From Saprospiraceae bacterium (GTDB taxonomy: Bacteria > Bacteroidota > Bacteroidia > Chitinophagales > Saprospiraceae), in NCBI GenBank assembly GCA_016710265.1, contig JADJJL010000006.1, positions 372,001 through 436,000 on the forward strand: a DNA stretch of 64,000 nucleotides, written 5' to 3'. A program made the position numbers and the translations under genes. Of this stretch, positions 38,875 through 48,993 are shown piece by piece (within the stretch, counting starts at the first letter, position 1; every line of letters begins with the position of its first letter). The notes below the pieces were generated by a model. The model made no database searches and had not been told where the DNA came from. It saw nothing but the letters and a program-made list of their open reading frames with translations.

Positions 38875-39684
38875 CTATGGAGTTATACTTGTTTTTGTTT
38901 TCTGCTTCCTAAAATAATTGAAGATTTCCTGATTAAATCCAAAGAAGGTATAGAAGTCAGCAAACGTTTTATCCTCGAAAGGAGTAGCACTATTTATTTT
39001 TATAGCATAACCAAATATAAAAGGTTTATATACCCCTCCGAATTTAAAAGCAATATTGGTTTCTAAAATTGATAAATATTTTTTATTTTTAAATGAATTA
39101 TTGATATTATTTATACCATCAGCATCCAATCCGAATGTCTCAATTTTATCTACATCAAGCCATACCAACCTAAGTACGGCGGTCAAAGTTAAATATTTAG
39201 TATGCTTATGCCAGCCTGATTGAATGTAATGCCTTTTAGTGAGCATGCTGACTGTATAATAACTGATGTTGGAGTTTAAGCTTGAAAATGTCCTATATTC
39301 TTGATTGTTTGACACTCCCAAACCAGTTCCAATATAGAATTCAAATTGATTTCCAAGAACAATGCTTGGTTTTCCTAATCTGTATTTTGAAAGCTCTAAT
39401 TTTCCTAATTTGGCAAAATAGTATCCTACAGCACAGTTATAGTAATTGGAAGAATTGCCCTTGGTTTGATAATTTAATAAGATGCCAATATTTTTCCATG
39501 GACTATAGGACAAGCTCGTGTTCATAAAAATATCAGAAGAAATTCTACTTAGATTTAATTGGGCACTCCATTGATTAACTTGGGAGACTGTATAAATACC
39601 ATCCTGACCAGGAACATATACTTGAGCATAATTTTGAAGTGGCAATACAAAGATTAAGCAATACCATAAAGTTCTCATAGACAT
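38875..39684 (-). CDS. Predicted outer-membrane beta-barrel protein
   Basis: A 269-residue exported protein with a signal peptide ending NYAQ. The rest alternates hydrophobic and polar residues with many aromatics (IGILLNYQTKGNSSNYY, LTAVLRLVW), as in small outer-membrane barrels. No family recognised. It lies between rnpB and the dihaem peroxidase gene, with its own 64-base upstream gap. Confidence 0.7.
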   Translation of the reverse strand: MSMRTLWYCLIFVLPLQNYAQVYVPGQDGIYTVSQVNQWSAQLNLSRISSDIFMNTSLSYSPWKNIGILLNYQTKGNSSNYYNCAVGYYFAKLGKLELSKYRLGKPSIVLGNQFEFYIGTGLGVSNNQEYRTFSSLNSNISYYTVSMLTKRHYIQSGWHKHTKYLTLTAVLRLVWLDVDKIETFGLDADGINNINNSFKNKKYLSILETNIAFKFGGVYKPFIFGYAIKINSATPFEDKTFADFYTFFGFNQEIFNYFRKQKTKTSITP

Positions 39685-39748
39685 AGTTTATAAAATATCA
39701 TGAAATTTAATTGGTGAATTGAAAAGCCTATGCTATTTTAGCAATATT

Positions 39749-40921
39749 CTACTTTTTTAAAGGATCAGAAAATTTTTCTGCCTTCATTACAGTATCATCA
39801 ATCAATGTATTTAAGAAAGCGATTAGATCCTCTTTATTTTGCTTGCTTAAATTCATTTTAACAGGGTTCTTTTTATAATCCGTTAATGATTCATCCAATC
39901 CAGGATTATATTTTATACCTTGACTGTAATGTTCCAATACCCCATCAAGTGTGGCTATACTTCCATCATGCATATAAGGTGCAGTATAGATTAAATTGCG
40001 CAAAGTTGGAACTTTAAACTTAGCTTCTCCTTGGTTTTTTCCTGCGCCAAGATCTTTGTAATTGGTGTATAAGCCATTATTGGATGCCAATTTACCTGGT
40101 TGGCCTGCTAAGCTACCATGACAATTCGAACAAAGACTCGAGTACAATGCTTTTCCTCTATTTTCTTGGGCCGTAAAAAGATTAAAGTCTTTTCCAAAAT
40201 GACTCGTAGGATGGTTATTTACTGAAAAATTCTCTACGGCGCTATCAAATTTTGTGGAATAATTCGTAATTGAATTTGTAAATTCAGCGATGGCATCTAA
40301 AATTTGATCTCCATTTAATACAGATGTTTGGAATGCCTTTGTTGCAAGTGGCTTATAATAAGGCAATGAATTTACAACGTATTTTACTTTGGAAATGTCC
40401 ATATCCATTTCATTAGGGTTGGCCATGGTGTTTTTACTTTGCTCCTGAACAGTCATTGCGGAATTGTCCCAAAAAAATGGTACACTGTTAAATGTACCTG
40501 TGCCATAATACAATTGAAAATTTAATACAGATCCAAGGGCCAATGAATTTCTGGTAGTTAAACGGTTGTGAGCTCCCACAGAAAATGCTACATCATCAGA
40601 AAAAGCAATTTCTTGTTTATGACAGGATGCACATGAAATGGATTTGTCAGAAGAAAGGTTTTTATCATAAAACAAGACCCTGCCCAATGTAGCCTTGTCT
40701 GAATTTATACTTCTATTTATAAAAGAAACATTGTTTAAATAACTAGGAAAGTTTAATTCATAGTCTTCCGGAACAACGGGCAAATTTAATTTTTCTGATA
40801 AAATTTTATATTCTTCAGAAGTGTAATAACTGTGGTCAATTTTTAATTGATCATCGCAAGAAAGAAATAAAGTTAAAACTGAACTGCATAAAAATGCAAA
40901 AACTGGGGTGGTGTGTTTCAT
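39749..40921 (-). CDS. Dihaem cytochrome c peroxidase lipoprotein
   Basis: A 390-residue periplasmic lipoprotein (lipobox LFLSC near residue 22) of the CcpA/MauG family, which reduces hydrogen peroxide or oxidises protein partners. There are two haem sites: CASCHKQ near residue 100 in the N-terminal domain and CSNCHG near residue 265. YMHDGSIATLDGVLEHY is the characteristic C-terminal motif. A single-gene unit. Substrate not determinable. Confidence 0.92.
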   Translation of the reverse strand: MKHTTPVFAFLCSSVLTLFLSCDDQLKIDHSYYTSEEYKILSEKLNLPVVPEDYELNFPSYLNNVSFINRSINSDKATLGRVLFYDKNLSSDKSISCASCHKQEIAFSDDVAFSVGAHNRLTTRNSLALGSVLNFQLYYGTGTFNSVPFFWDNSAMTVQEQSKNTMANPNEMDMDISKVKYVVNSLPYYKPLATKAFQTSVLNGDQILDAIAEFTNSITNYSTKFDSAVENFSVNNHPTSHFGKDFNLFTAQENRGKALYSSLCSNCHGSLAGQPGKLASNNGLYTNYKDLGAGKNQGEAKFKVPTLRNLIYTAPYMHDGSIATLDGVLEHYSQGIKYNPGLDESLTDYKKNPVKMNLSKQNKEDLIAFLNTLIDDTVMKAEKFSDPLKK

Positions 40922-41076
40922 AGATGTTAATTTTTAGTGGTTAATTCATGGCTTAAAGATAAATTACCTGATCTAAATATTTAATTATATGGTAATAAAT
41001 AATTAAGTTTTAACTAAACGTTAACATAATTAGCATAACAAAGCGAGCACTATGACGCTCATCAAGTCAATAATTT

Positions 41077-42285
41077 CTAATTATCTGCTGTGCTTGTAGC
41101 TCCCAAATCAAATATAAAGGTAAAACGAAGCGTATTGGCCAATGGGCTGCGGTTGATATTGGTTGGAACCAAATAGGAAATATTAATAGAGAAGACATTG
41201 TATTTAACACCGCAACCAAGAGAGAAAAACTTTCTATTTCCTTTGAGGGCATGCTCATAAAAATAGCCCATTCTCACCGCAAATTGTTTGTCATACCAAT
41301 ATTCTATTGCGGGATGGATGGTTATTTCTTGCATCTCCTCAGTGAAGCCTCCTACTGCGTCTGAAAAAGAACCAAAAACACCACTGAATAAAGGTTTTTC
41401 GCGGATATCTGCCACTTTATTATTATTGGCATCAAAATCAGGATGTCCCTGAGGAATGGTCGATGGCACCATCAATTTATTAAAATCAAGAATTAAATTT
41501 AGACTATTATAATCATCAAAATTCATTTCATAATTTCCGCCAATTCCGATATTGGTTGGAATAAAATCCCTAGTGGTAGATTTGGTATAGGTAACTTTGG
41601 CACCTAAGTTTGTAATTGCAGCGCCAAGACTTAAATAATTTCTTCTCCCAGAGGATCCTGCAGGTCCTTTATAAAAAACACCTATGTCAGCTGCAAATGT
41701 TCTTGCTGGAAAGATCTGGGTTCCAGACACTGTTCTCCCAGTCGCCAAACTGGATAAAGCAAATTTCGCACTAAGGCTTGCAGATAATTTTGGAGTTAGT
41801 TTTCTAGCGTAAGCTCCAGTGATTTCTATTTCATTCGGTCTCCCTGTTCCCAAGTCATTCCCAAACTCATCTCTAAAATCGATGGCTCCCAAAGAAAAAT
41901 AACGAATGGCTCCTCCTACTGCTTGATCCTTTCCAACTTTATAATATCCGGACAGGTATAAAAGGTAAATATCATCTATGTTTAAATTTCGGAGCCAGGG
42001 TGATAGGGTAGCGGACAAAGCAAATTTATTCTCTACAAAGGCTAGCTTAGATGCATTAAAGTGAAGTGCGTTTGGATCAGCGCTGGTGGCTAACCCGGCA
42101 TCACCAATTCCACCCGCTCTTGCATCAGGGTTTATGTGCATAAATGGTAAAGCGGTCAACAAAGTATTGGTCACGCATTCTCCAGTTGCTTCATCCACAA
42201 TGCAATTTTTTCTGTCATCCCACCGCTGGCCAAACAAGTAGCTAGAGGACGACAATAAGAGAATTATAAAGAAAATTTTATTCAT
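41077..42285 (-). CDS. porV: Type IX secretion outer-membrane protein PorV (LptO)
   Basis: A 402-residue outer-membrane barrel that shuttles type IX secretion cargo from the translocon to the PorU sortase. A signal peptide ends LFGQ, and the family hallmark INPDARAGGIGDAG lies near residue 52. It is directly downstream of porU in the same direction (95-base gap), as in Flavobacterium, and also has its own -7 box. Confidence 0.95.
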   Translation of the reverse strand: MNKIFFIILLLSSSSYLFGQRWDDRKNCIVDEATGECVTNTLLTALPFMHINPDARAGGIGDAGLATSADPNALHFNASKLAFVENKFALSATLSPWLRNLNIDDIYLLYLSGYYKVGKDQAVGGAIRYFSLGAIDFRDEFGNDLGTGRPNEIEITGAYARKLTPKLSASLSAKFALSSLATGRTVSGTQIFPARTFAADIGVFYKGPAGSSGRRNYLSLGAAITNLGAKVTYTKSTTRDFIPTNIGIGGNYEMNFDDYNSLNLILDFNKLMVPSTIPQGHPDFDANNNKVADIREKPLFSGVFGSFSDAVGGFTEEMQEITIHPAIEYWYDKQFAVRMGYFYEHALKGNRKFFSLGCGVKYNVFSINISYLVPTNINRSPLANTLRFTFIFDLGATSTADN

Positions 42286-42304
42286 GGGATCTTTAAAATT
42301 TTTG

Positions 42305-42312
42305 CAAAATTA
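42305..42312 (-). promoter_or_regulatory. -7 box for porV
   Basis: TAATTTTG on the minus strand, 19 bases before the porV ATG, suggesting porV can be transcribed apart from porU. Confidence 0.55.
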
Positions 42313-42379
42313 TGATTTTCTGCAATATTACAAATATTAAATACTATTTATCTATAAGATTAACTTAAAATATACTCTT

Positions 42380-45300
42380 TTATCTGAGAATCACCAATTT
42401 TTGGTGATCGCTGGATTTTTGAAGCTGGATTCCGGTGTCACTAGAGGATATCTTAATTTGATATAGATAAACACCATTGGCCAATAAACTTCCAAAATCA
42501 TCGGTACCATCCCATTCTAAATCTTCGTAACGATAACCCGTTAATTGAATTTGTTTTTGAATGGTTTTGACAATTTTACCAGTAATCGAATAGATTGGAA
42601 TGGTCACCCACATTCCTAAACCAGTAACATTGGTTTCAAATTGAAATCTGGTTGATTTGTTAAATGGATTTGGGTAATTTAGAATCCTGTCCAATACCAC
42701 TCCTTCCTCATCAATGACATTAAATTCAATATCCGCAGTTCCCATATTGTTGGTAATGTCCCAAGCTACAATACTAAGGGTATGTTTTCCCGGACTCAAA
42801 TTTTTTAATGGATAACTGACTTCTCCTTCTTGAAAATTATTCAATTTGGTTTTAAAAAAATTATTGAGGATAATAGGATTGTCTGAATTTTTATCCAACA
42901 CTGCTACAAGATCGTGTCCAATCGAATTACCTGTCACGTTGATGCCCATGTCATCAGACAATTTAGCATAGATTTTTGGATTCCTGTCGGTAATTCCACC
43001 ACTTACAAATTGATCATTGTTGATAAATAATTGAACTACAGGTGGTTGATCTTTTCCAATTCCTTCAGAAGCAACTCCGCCTACCACGATAGAACTGTTA
43101 TAACCTGCGGCATCTCTATCTTTTAGGTCCGTGGCATAAAGACTGATTTTACCATATCCATAAGAATAATTGATATCTTTGGGTACAATGAAACTAAATT
43201 CCCATTCTCCATTTACAACTGCTGCATTGCCTTTAAAAAGTACATTTTTCTGAACTTTAAAATTCTGGACTCTGCTACCCAAATCATTGCCACGGGTTTT
43301 AAGGTCGATCACTTTATCGTAAATGGTAGCAACCAAAGTACCATTAAAGTCTTTTATAATTTCTTTATTTTCATTTACTATATTCCCTTTAAAAGTGACC
43401 CTTCCCAATGCCCGAATGGTGTCGTTGGCACTTTGAATCGTTTTTCCATTCATGGAGCTAATTTCAACTTCTGATTTAGGGAATGCAAGAGTTTGTGAAG
43501 GATCTCCAAACAACATAAACTTTCGGGCATTGGTCGTAAAAAATGATCCCGTATTTGAATTTTTAGCTTTAATCAATATCTCACCTAAGGTTAAATATTT
43601 TCCATTTTCTTTGACTCTTATAAACTGAAATACTGCATTGGTCAATTGGTAATTGTCATTGGCATACACCGGTCTTACTGTAGAAAACAATCCCATCGTC
43701 CCACCTTTGATCAAGGTGCCTTGTTGACCGGCACTGGTAATTTTTGGATCATCAAAGGTCGTAAAGGTGCAAGTTGCTGTAATCATCAAAAACAATTTAT
43801 CTGGATTGTCCCAGGTATTAATGTCCGGAATCTGAAGAACTCTTTCTTGAGCCAAACCAGTAGGGCCACCATGCCCTAAATAAGTCATAATTAAATTTCC
43901 TGAAAACACAGATGCATTAATAGCACTATTAACTTCTGGAAACCTATTTCCACCTGGTGTGGTAACTTGTTCATAGGCATCCAGATAGATTTTTTCCTGA
44001 TTATACAATGGATCTTTAATTAAAAAATCATCTGCGACCCTGTTGATATCGGTCATGTGAATATTGCCATCTTCATCATCTCCAATAAAAGACATTTTTA
44101 GGCGCCAATCTTCCATCATAAGTGGGTCGGTATCATATTTGATAATTTTGTCTATTTGAATTTTTGCTTCTTCCGGATTTCTGGCAAGAATTCGCCCAAC
44201 AGATAAATCAATTAGTCCAGCCAATGACTTTCCTTCATTTTCATCCATCAGAGCAAAATAGTCATCAGAGGGAAATCCATCTATTGGGTCCAGTGATTGT
44301 GCGGTTTGAAAAGTAGGAACAAAATTATTGTCTGGATATCGAGTATTGTTAATATACCTGTAATCAAAAGTAGCATTGCCCATCAAAATTACATATCTGA
44401 AATTAGGTCCGCGGGTATACAACATTCTAATAAAATCTCTCAGTGCAGTGGGATCTTTAGTGCCAGATCCAAATTCTTGGTATACATCATCAATCTTGAC
44501 CATTTCCCCTTTTAAATTGGAAAATGAACTTCTATGGTCTAACAGTCGCTTGGCTTCGGCTTCCATAAGATCAGGATAAATGACCACAAAATCTAATTTA
44601 TCCAAGGCATGAATATTTTGATTTTCTACGGTACCAATATATTCTGGTGAATTTTGAATTTGGCTTGAATTAAACAGGGAATAAGTCTTGTACTGATCCC
44701 GACTTTGGTCTGCAAAAACGATTTTGTCTCCAATGGATTTATACCCAATTTGTATTGGTCTAAGAGGATCAGATATATCCCAAACCATACTATTTTGATT
44801 TGCTTGATGTTGAATCGTATACTCACTGGTATTATATTGGTATGAGTTGGGATCAAATATAATAAGTGCTTCATTTTGATAGGATAAATTTCTCCAAGCG
44901 GTCATTTGTATATAATCTAGCCAACCATTTGAACTGGCTGCAATATTTGGAAAGTTAATTTTAACCCTGGCTAAATCTTCATTCAAACTGATCTCTTCAG
45001 CGATTAAATTATAAGATGCAAAAGTGGAGGTACAGCTATAATTGATGGTTCCTAAAAATTTAGAAATGGTTTGATTGTTGATATTAATTTGAAGTTGGGT
45101 GGAGCGATCTGATCTGGAAGCAAACCCTGATCTTAATTTTACTTTTTTTGAAAAATCAATTCCATTAAAACTAAAAAAATTGCCAAGATCCAAAGTCCGG
45201 CTATTGCTTAAATCTTCACCAAACCATTGTTGTCCTGTCCCATGTGTACAATCACCCAAATCCAATAAATTGTTTAATTCTTTTTGGTAATGCAGGCATT

Positions 45301-46231
45301 GCAGCCCTTGTTGAGTTTGGTACTCAGCTTGGTCTAAAGAGTTAATTTTATTAATTCTTAATCCTGCTTGATTGTCAATTTTTAAATAAAAATAACTTTT
45401 AAAACCATATGGATTTTTAGTCATTTCAAAATCAGCAATTTGATCACTGTACTTTAATAAATCGGGACCGCTAGCGTAAAATATAATATAATCTTGATCA
45501 TTAAAAACTCCATCTTCTGAACCGGAAACATAGATGTGGTTTTCTGCCAAATCATCTTCTCTAGCTATTTCATTGGCTTCCGGAAGTTTTGTGCCACCAT
45601 TACCATATATATGAATATTTTGCGGATTTAAACTCGAAATATTTAATTTTAAATTCTTCTCAATATAGTTTTTATCAATTCGATAAAAACCTGGCTTGTC
45701 CACCGCAATTTTGTAAATTGTACCGCTTCCAAGAATGGATTGTCGTGTATAGTTTGGTGTCGTCCGATAATTTATAGTAGTTTCTTTCTCATGCACAAAC
45801 TCTAATCTGAATTCAAGCAATTTTTCGTATTGATCAGCACTAATTTTTCGAATGGTCTGGATGCCAATGACTGCTTTGTACTGATTTTTTTCTTTTAGAA
45901 TTTCAGATTGAACATCGTAGGAATTTGAAATAAGAGTTTCACTGACTAAGTTTGAATTTTTTTTAGAAGCAATAACCTCTGTTTGAATGGGAAGGATATT
46001 GACTTTTAGTTTGCCCGGACCGGTTACGGGCACTTCCATTCTATACAATGGAACCCTTGGATTATTTGAGGATCTTATAGCGCCTCGAAAACTTCCGAAT
46101 GGATTAAAAACCTCTTGATTCTGTATCTGATCTTCAGAATACCAATCGATTTTGTTTTGAATGGAATAACTTTGCTGCCCAAATACAATATAGGGGGATA
46201 GAAATATGACTATTTTACATAAAAGCTTCAT
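42380..46231 (-). CDS. porU: Type IX secretion sortase PorU (C25 gingipain-like)
   Basis: A 1283-residue surface protease that cuts the C-terminal sorting signal from secreted proteins and attaches them to the cell surface. It has a signal peptide ending FGQQ and a large N-terminal beta domain, then a C25 caspase-like domain with the catalytic His in YLGHGG (near residue 786) and Cys in ITATCTF (near 820). An Ig-like region and a C-terminal type IX-like domain (LNYPNPFN, then NGVYLYQIKI) follow. It is divergent from the PorP-like gene. Confidence 0.95.
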   Translation of the reverse strand: MKLLCKIVIFLSPYIVFGQQSYSIQNKIDWYSEDQIQNQEVFNPFGSFRGAIRSSNNPRVPLYRMEVPVTGPGKLKVNILPIQTEVIASKKNSNLVSETLISNSYDVQSEILKEKNQYKAVIGIQTIRKISADQYEKLLEFRLEFVHEKETTINYRTTPNYTRQSILGSGTIYKIAVDKPGFYRIDKNYIEKNLKLNISSLNPQNIHIYGNGGTKLPEANEIAREDDLAENHIYVSGSEDGVFNDQDYIIFYASGPDLLKYSDQIADFEMTKNPYGFKSYFYLKIDNQAGLRINKINSLDQAEYQTQQGLQCLHYQKELNNLLDLGDCTHGTGQQWFGEDLSNSRTLDLGNFFSFNGIDFSKKVKLRSGFASRSDRSTQLQININNQTISKFLGTINYSCTSTFASYNLIAEEISLNEDLARVKINFPNIAASSNGWLDYIQMTAWRNLSYQNEALIIFDPNSYQYNTSEYTIQHQANQNSMVWDISDPLRPIQIGYKSIGDKIVFADQSRDQYKTYSLFNSSQIQNSPEYIGTVENQNIHALDKLDFVVIYPDLMEAEAKRLLDHRSSFSNLKGEMVKIDDVYQEFGSGTKDPTALRDFIRMLYTRGPNFRYVILMGNATFDYRYINNTRYPDNNFVPTFQTAQSLDPIDGFPSDDYFALMDENEGKSLAGLIDLSVGRILARNPEEAKIQIDKIIKYDTDPLMMEDWRLKMSFIGDDEDGNIHMTDINRVADDFLIKDPLYNQEKIYLDAYEQVTTPGGNRFPEVNSAINASVFSGNLIMTYLGHGGPTGLAQERVLQIPDINTWDNPDKLFLMITATCTFTTFDDPKITSAGQQGTLIKGGTMGLFSTVRPVYANDNYQLTNAVFQFIRVKENGKYLTLGEILIKAKNSNTGSFFTTNARKFMLFGDPSQTLAFPKSEVEISSMNGKTIQSANDTIRALGRVTFKGNIVNENKEIIKDFNGTLVATIYDKVIDLKTRGNDLGSRVQNFKVQKNVLFKGNAAVVNGEWEFSFIVPKDINYSYGYGKISLYATDLKDRDAAGYNSSIVVGGVASEGIGKDQPPVVQLFINNDQFVSGGITDRNPKIYAKLSDDMGINVTGNSIGHDLVAVLDKNSDNPIILNNFFKTKLNNFQEGEVSYPLKNLSPGKHTLSIVAWDITNNMGTADIEFNVIDEEGVVLDRILNYPNPFNKSTRFQFETNVTGLGMWVTIPIYSITGKIVKTIQKQIQLTGYRYEDLEWDGTDDFGSLLANGVYLYQIKISSSDTGIQLQKSSDHQKLVILR

Positions 46232-46314
46232 AACAGGATTGATTTAGGTAGAAACTATTCCAATATCCAAACAATTTGAGAAATAAACGATTGAATAACC
46301 AAGTTATTTTAAAT

Positions 46315-47343
46315 ATGGTTGAAAAGAAATGGACTTTAACATTGACCCTCTTGGTCTTGTTTTTAATATATCCCTTGGATCGAAGTATGGCACAAGACCC
46401 TATTTTTAGTCAGTTTTATGCAGCTCCATTACAATTAAATCCTTCATTTTCAGGTCTTTCTGAGTCCCCAAGATTTGCAGCAGTATATCGGAATCAATGG
46501 CCTCTGATAGAAGAACCCTTTAGAACATATTCCACCATGCACCTTAGCTACGATCAGTTTTTTGAAAAGATCAGAAGTGGCTTTGGACTTGAGTTATTAG
46601 CAGATGATGCTGGTGCAGGTTTTGTTCGCAGTTATAAAATTGCGGGAATGTATTCCTACCGAGTAGAGCTAAATCGGGACGGTCATTATATGAAGGGCGG
46701 AATAGAAATAGGTTTGGTTGGTTTGAGTTATGGATGGGATAAATTCGTTTTTGGAGATCAAATTGATCCTAAATTTGGTTATACTACACCGGGTGGATTG
46801 CCAATCATTTCAAACGAATTAAGACCTAACAGCGAACGGATAAGCTATTTGGATGCGGGCGCAGGTCTTTTATATCATTCCCCAAACTGGTTTATTGGCT
46901 TGTCTACCAAGCATTTGAACAGCCCTTCATTGGGAATTCTCAATGTAAACAATGGAGCATTTACGGGTTTACCCGTCAGATGGTCTTTACACACAGGTGG
47001 TAATGTGAGTTTGTCTAAATCAAAGGAATACAGCACTTTAAGTCTTCAGCCAGCCATCGCAATTATTAGGCAATCTGAGTTTTTTCAAGTGAATGCAGGT
47101 AGTCAACTCCAATTCCAGACTGTTTTTATTGGTTTATGGTACCGACACGCACGTAGTAATCCAGATGCTGTCATCGGAGTATTGGGGATCAGAAAAGGCG
47201 GACTTAAGATGGCTTATAGTTTTGATTTTACGGTGTCCTCATTGACTTTAGGACAGGGGGGGAGTCATGAAATTAGCTTGCTTTACAGCCAGTCAAAACC
47301 CCGTAAAAGCTCCTATGTAAAATGCTTTGAAGGTTTTAATTAA
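46315..47343 (+). CDS. PorP/SprF-family outer-membrane protein
   Basis: A 342-residue barrel protein of the type IX secretion PorP/SprF family. ATG 46315 begins a signal peptide ending SMAQ. An earlier TTG at 46276 is less likely. The family signature DPIFSQFYAAPLQLNPSFSG follows directly after the cleavage site. It lies between porU (divergent) and gldJ (same strand). Family members help assemble the PorKLMN motor or help specific adhesins reach the surface. Confidence 0.92.
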   Translation: MVEKKWTLTLTLLVLFLIYPLDRSMAQDPIFSQFYAAPLQLNPSFSGLSESPRFAAVYRNQWPLIEEPFRTYSTMHLSYDQFFEKIRSGFGLELLADDAGAGFVRSYKIAGMYSYRVELNRDGHYMKGGIEIGLVGLSYGWDKFVFGDQIDPKFGYTTPGGLPIISNELRPNSERISYLDAGAGLLYHSPNWFIGLSTKHLNSPSLGILNVNNGAFTGLPVRWSLHTGGNVSLSKSKEYSTLSLQPAIAIIRQSEFFQVNAGSQLQFQTVFIGLWYRHARSNPDAVIGVLGIRKGGLKMAYSFDFTVSSLTLGQGGSHEISLLYSQSKPRKSSYVKCFEGFN

Positions 47344-47385
47344 TTTTTTTCGAAAATTTTTTGGCTCGAACAATAAATAAAGCAG

Positions 47386-47393
47386 TAATTTTG
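47386..47393 (+). promoter_or_regulatory. -7 box for gldJ
   Basis: TAATTTTG matches TAnnTTTG, 29 bases before the gldJ ATG. Confidence 0.58.
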
Positions 47394-47422
47394 TTTTCCA
47401 ATTGTAAAAATTCAGTAGTAGA

Positions 47423-48922
47423 ATGATAGGCAAAGTATTTTCAATAGTGTCGCTTTGTGCGACAGTTTTGTTGGTTTCTTCTTGTAGCAAGAAGAATGAG
47501 GCTTCCTCCGCAACAGGCTGGAAGTATAACGATCCGGAATATGGTGGATTTGAGAAAGTAGATTATGAAGGTCAGGTGACTGGTCCTAATTTGGTACTTA
47601 TCGAAGGAGGTACATTTACCATGGGTCTCACAGAAGAAGATGTTACTTATGAATGGAATAATATTCCGCGAAGAGTAACTGTATCATCTTTTTATATGGA
47701 TGAAACTGAAGTTAGCAATATTAACTACCGTGAATATTGTTTTTGGTTAGGAAGAGTTTTGAAATCATATCCAGATGTGATGCGTTCCGCACTTCCTGAT
47801 ACCTTGGTTTGGAGAGAGGAACTAGCACTTAATGAACCATTTATTGAGACTTATTTTAGATATCCATCTTATGATGATTATCCAGTTGTAGGTGTAAGCT
47901 GGCTTCAAGCCACTGAGTTCTGCAAATGGAGAACAGACAGGGTGAATGAGATGATCTTGATTGAAAGGGGTATCATGAATCCGAATCCTGAACAGGTGGA
48001 CGCTGAAAACTTCAACACAAAATCTTACCTCAACGGACAATATCAAGGAAATGTCAGAAAAAATTTAAAAGACATCACCACTGGAGGAGAAAGATCAGTT
48101 AAATTTGAAGATGGAATATTGCTTCCTGAGTACCGTCTGCCTACAGAAGCAGAATGGGAATATGCCTCTTTGGCTTTAGTCGGAAAGCAGTCTATCAACA
48201 AAGATGAATTGTATACGGACAAGAGATTTTATCCTTGGGATGGCAACACTGCCAGATATAAAAGAAGAGACAAGCACATGGGTGAAATTCTCGCTAACTT
48301 TAAAAAGTCTGGTGGAGATTATATGGGTATGGCTGGAAAATTAAATGACAGAGCTCATATCACAGCTCCTGTTAAAACATATTGGCCTAATGATTTTGGT
48401 CTTTACAATATGGGAGGTAATGTATCTGAGTGGGTTGAAGATGTATTTAGACCTTTGACTTCTACTACTTTAAGAGATGTGGAAAACCACGATTTGAACC
48501 CATTTAGAGGAAATGAATTTAAAGAATTGATATTGGATGAATCTGGAGTACCAATCGAAAAGGATACTTTGGGTAGATTACAGTATCAAGCTGTTAAAGA
48601 TTCTGCTGTGAATGATCGCGAAAACTATAACAGAGGTGATGTAAAAGATTGGCGTGATGATGACTCTGATCGTATTGATTACCTATATGGTGTTTCTTCA
48701 TTGGTAAGTAATAAATCCAGAGTCGTAAAAGGTGGCTCATGGGCTGACAGACTATTTTGGTTGTCTCCAGGCGCTAGAAGATTTAAAGACGAAGATAAAT
48801 CAGATAGAACCATTGGATTTAGATGTGCTATGACCAGAACAGGAGGTCCTACAGGTAATGAAGATGCTGGTGGTATCGATTTCAAGAGAAAACAACCTAA
48901 AGTCAATAGAAGCTATAAATAG
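47423..48922 (+). CDS. gldJ: Gliding-motility lipoprotein GldJ
   Basis: A 499-residue outer-membrane-associated lipoprotein (lipid on Cys21, lipobox VSSC) required for gliding and type IX secretion. It has a formylglycine-generating-enzyme/sulfatase-modifying fold: GGTFTMG, MDETEVSNINYREYC, YRLPTEAEWEYAS, MGGNVSEWVED and a closing RVVKGGSW with IGFRCAM. The GldJ-specific start TGWKYNDPEYGGF and the murF neighbour distinguish it from GldK. A strong terminator follows. Confidence 0.95.
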   Translation: MIGKVFSIVSLCATVLLVSSCSKKNEASSATGWKYNDPEYGGFEKVDYEGQVTGPNLVLIEGGTFTMGLTEEDVTYEWNNIPRRVTVSSFYMDETEVSNINYREYCFWLGRVLKSYPDVMRSALPDTLVWREELALNEPFIETYFRYPSYDDYPVVGVSWLQATEFCKWRTDRVNEMILIERGIMNPNPEQVDAENFNTKSYLNGQYQGNVRKNLKDITTGGERSVKFEDGILLPEYRLPTEAEWEYASLALVGKQSINKDELYTDKRFYPWDGNTARYKRRDKHMGEILANFKKSGGDYMGMAGKLNDRAHITAPVKTYWPNDFGLYNMGGNVSEWVEDVFRPLTSTTLRDVENHDLNPFRGNEFKELILDESGVPIEKDTLGRLQYQAVKDSAVNDRENYNRGDVKDWRDDDSDRIDYLYGVSSLVSNKSRVVKGGSWADRLFWLSPGARRFKDEDKSDRTIGFRCAMTRTGGPTGNEDAGGIDFKRKQPKVNRSYK

Positions 48923-48947
48923 TTTAATTTGATTTTTAAAAAATATG

Positions 48948-48982
48948 AATCCCTGATCATTTTTGTTCAGGGATTTTTTTTT
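48948..48982 (+). terminator. Intrinsic terminator after gldJ
   Basis: A perfect nine-base-pair stem, AATCCCTGA (48948-48956) with TCAGGGATT (48967-48975), closes a ten-base loop and runs into a T tract ending at 48982. It lies 26 bases after the gldJ stop and only 11 bases before the murF ATG. Confidence 0.88.
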
Positions 48983-48993
48983 GCAAAGAGACA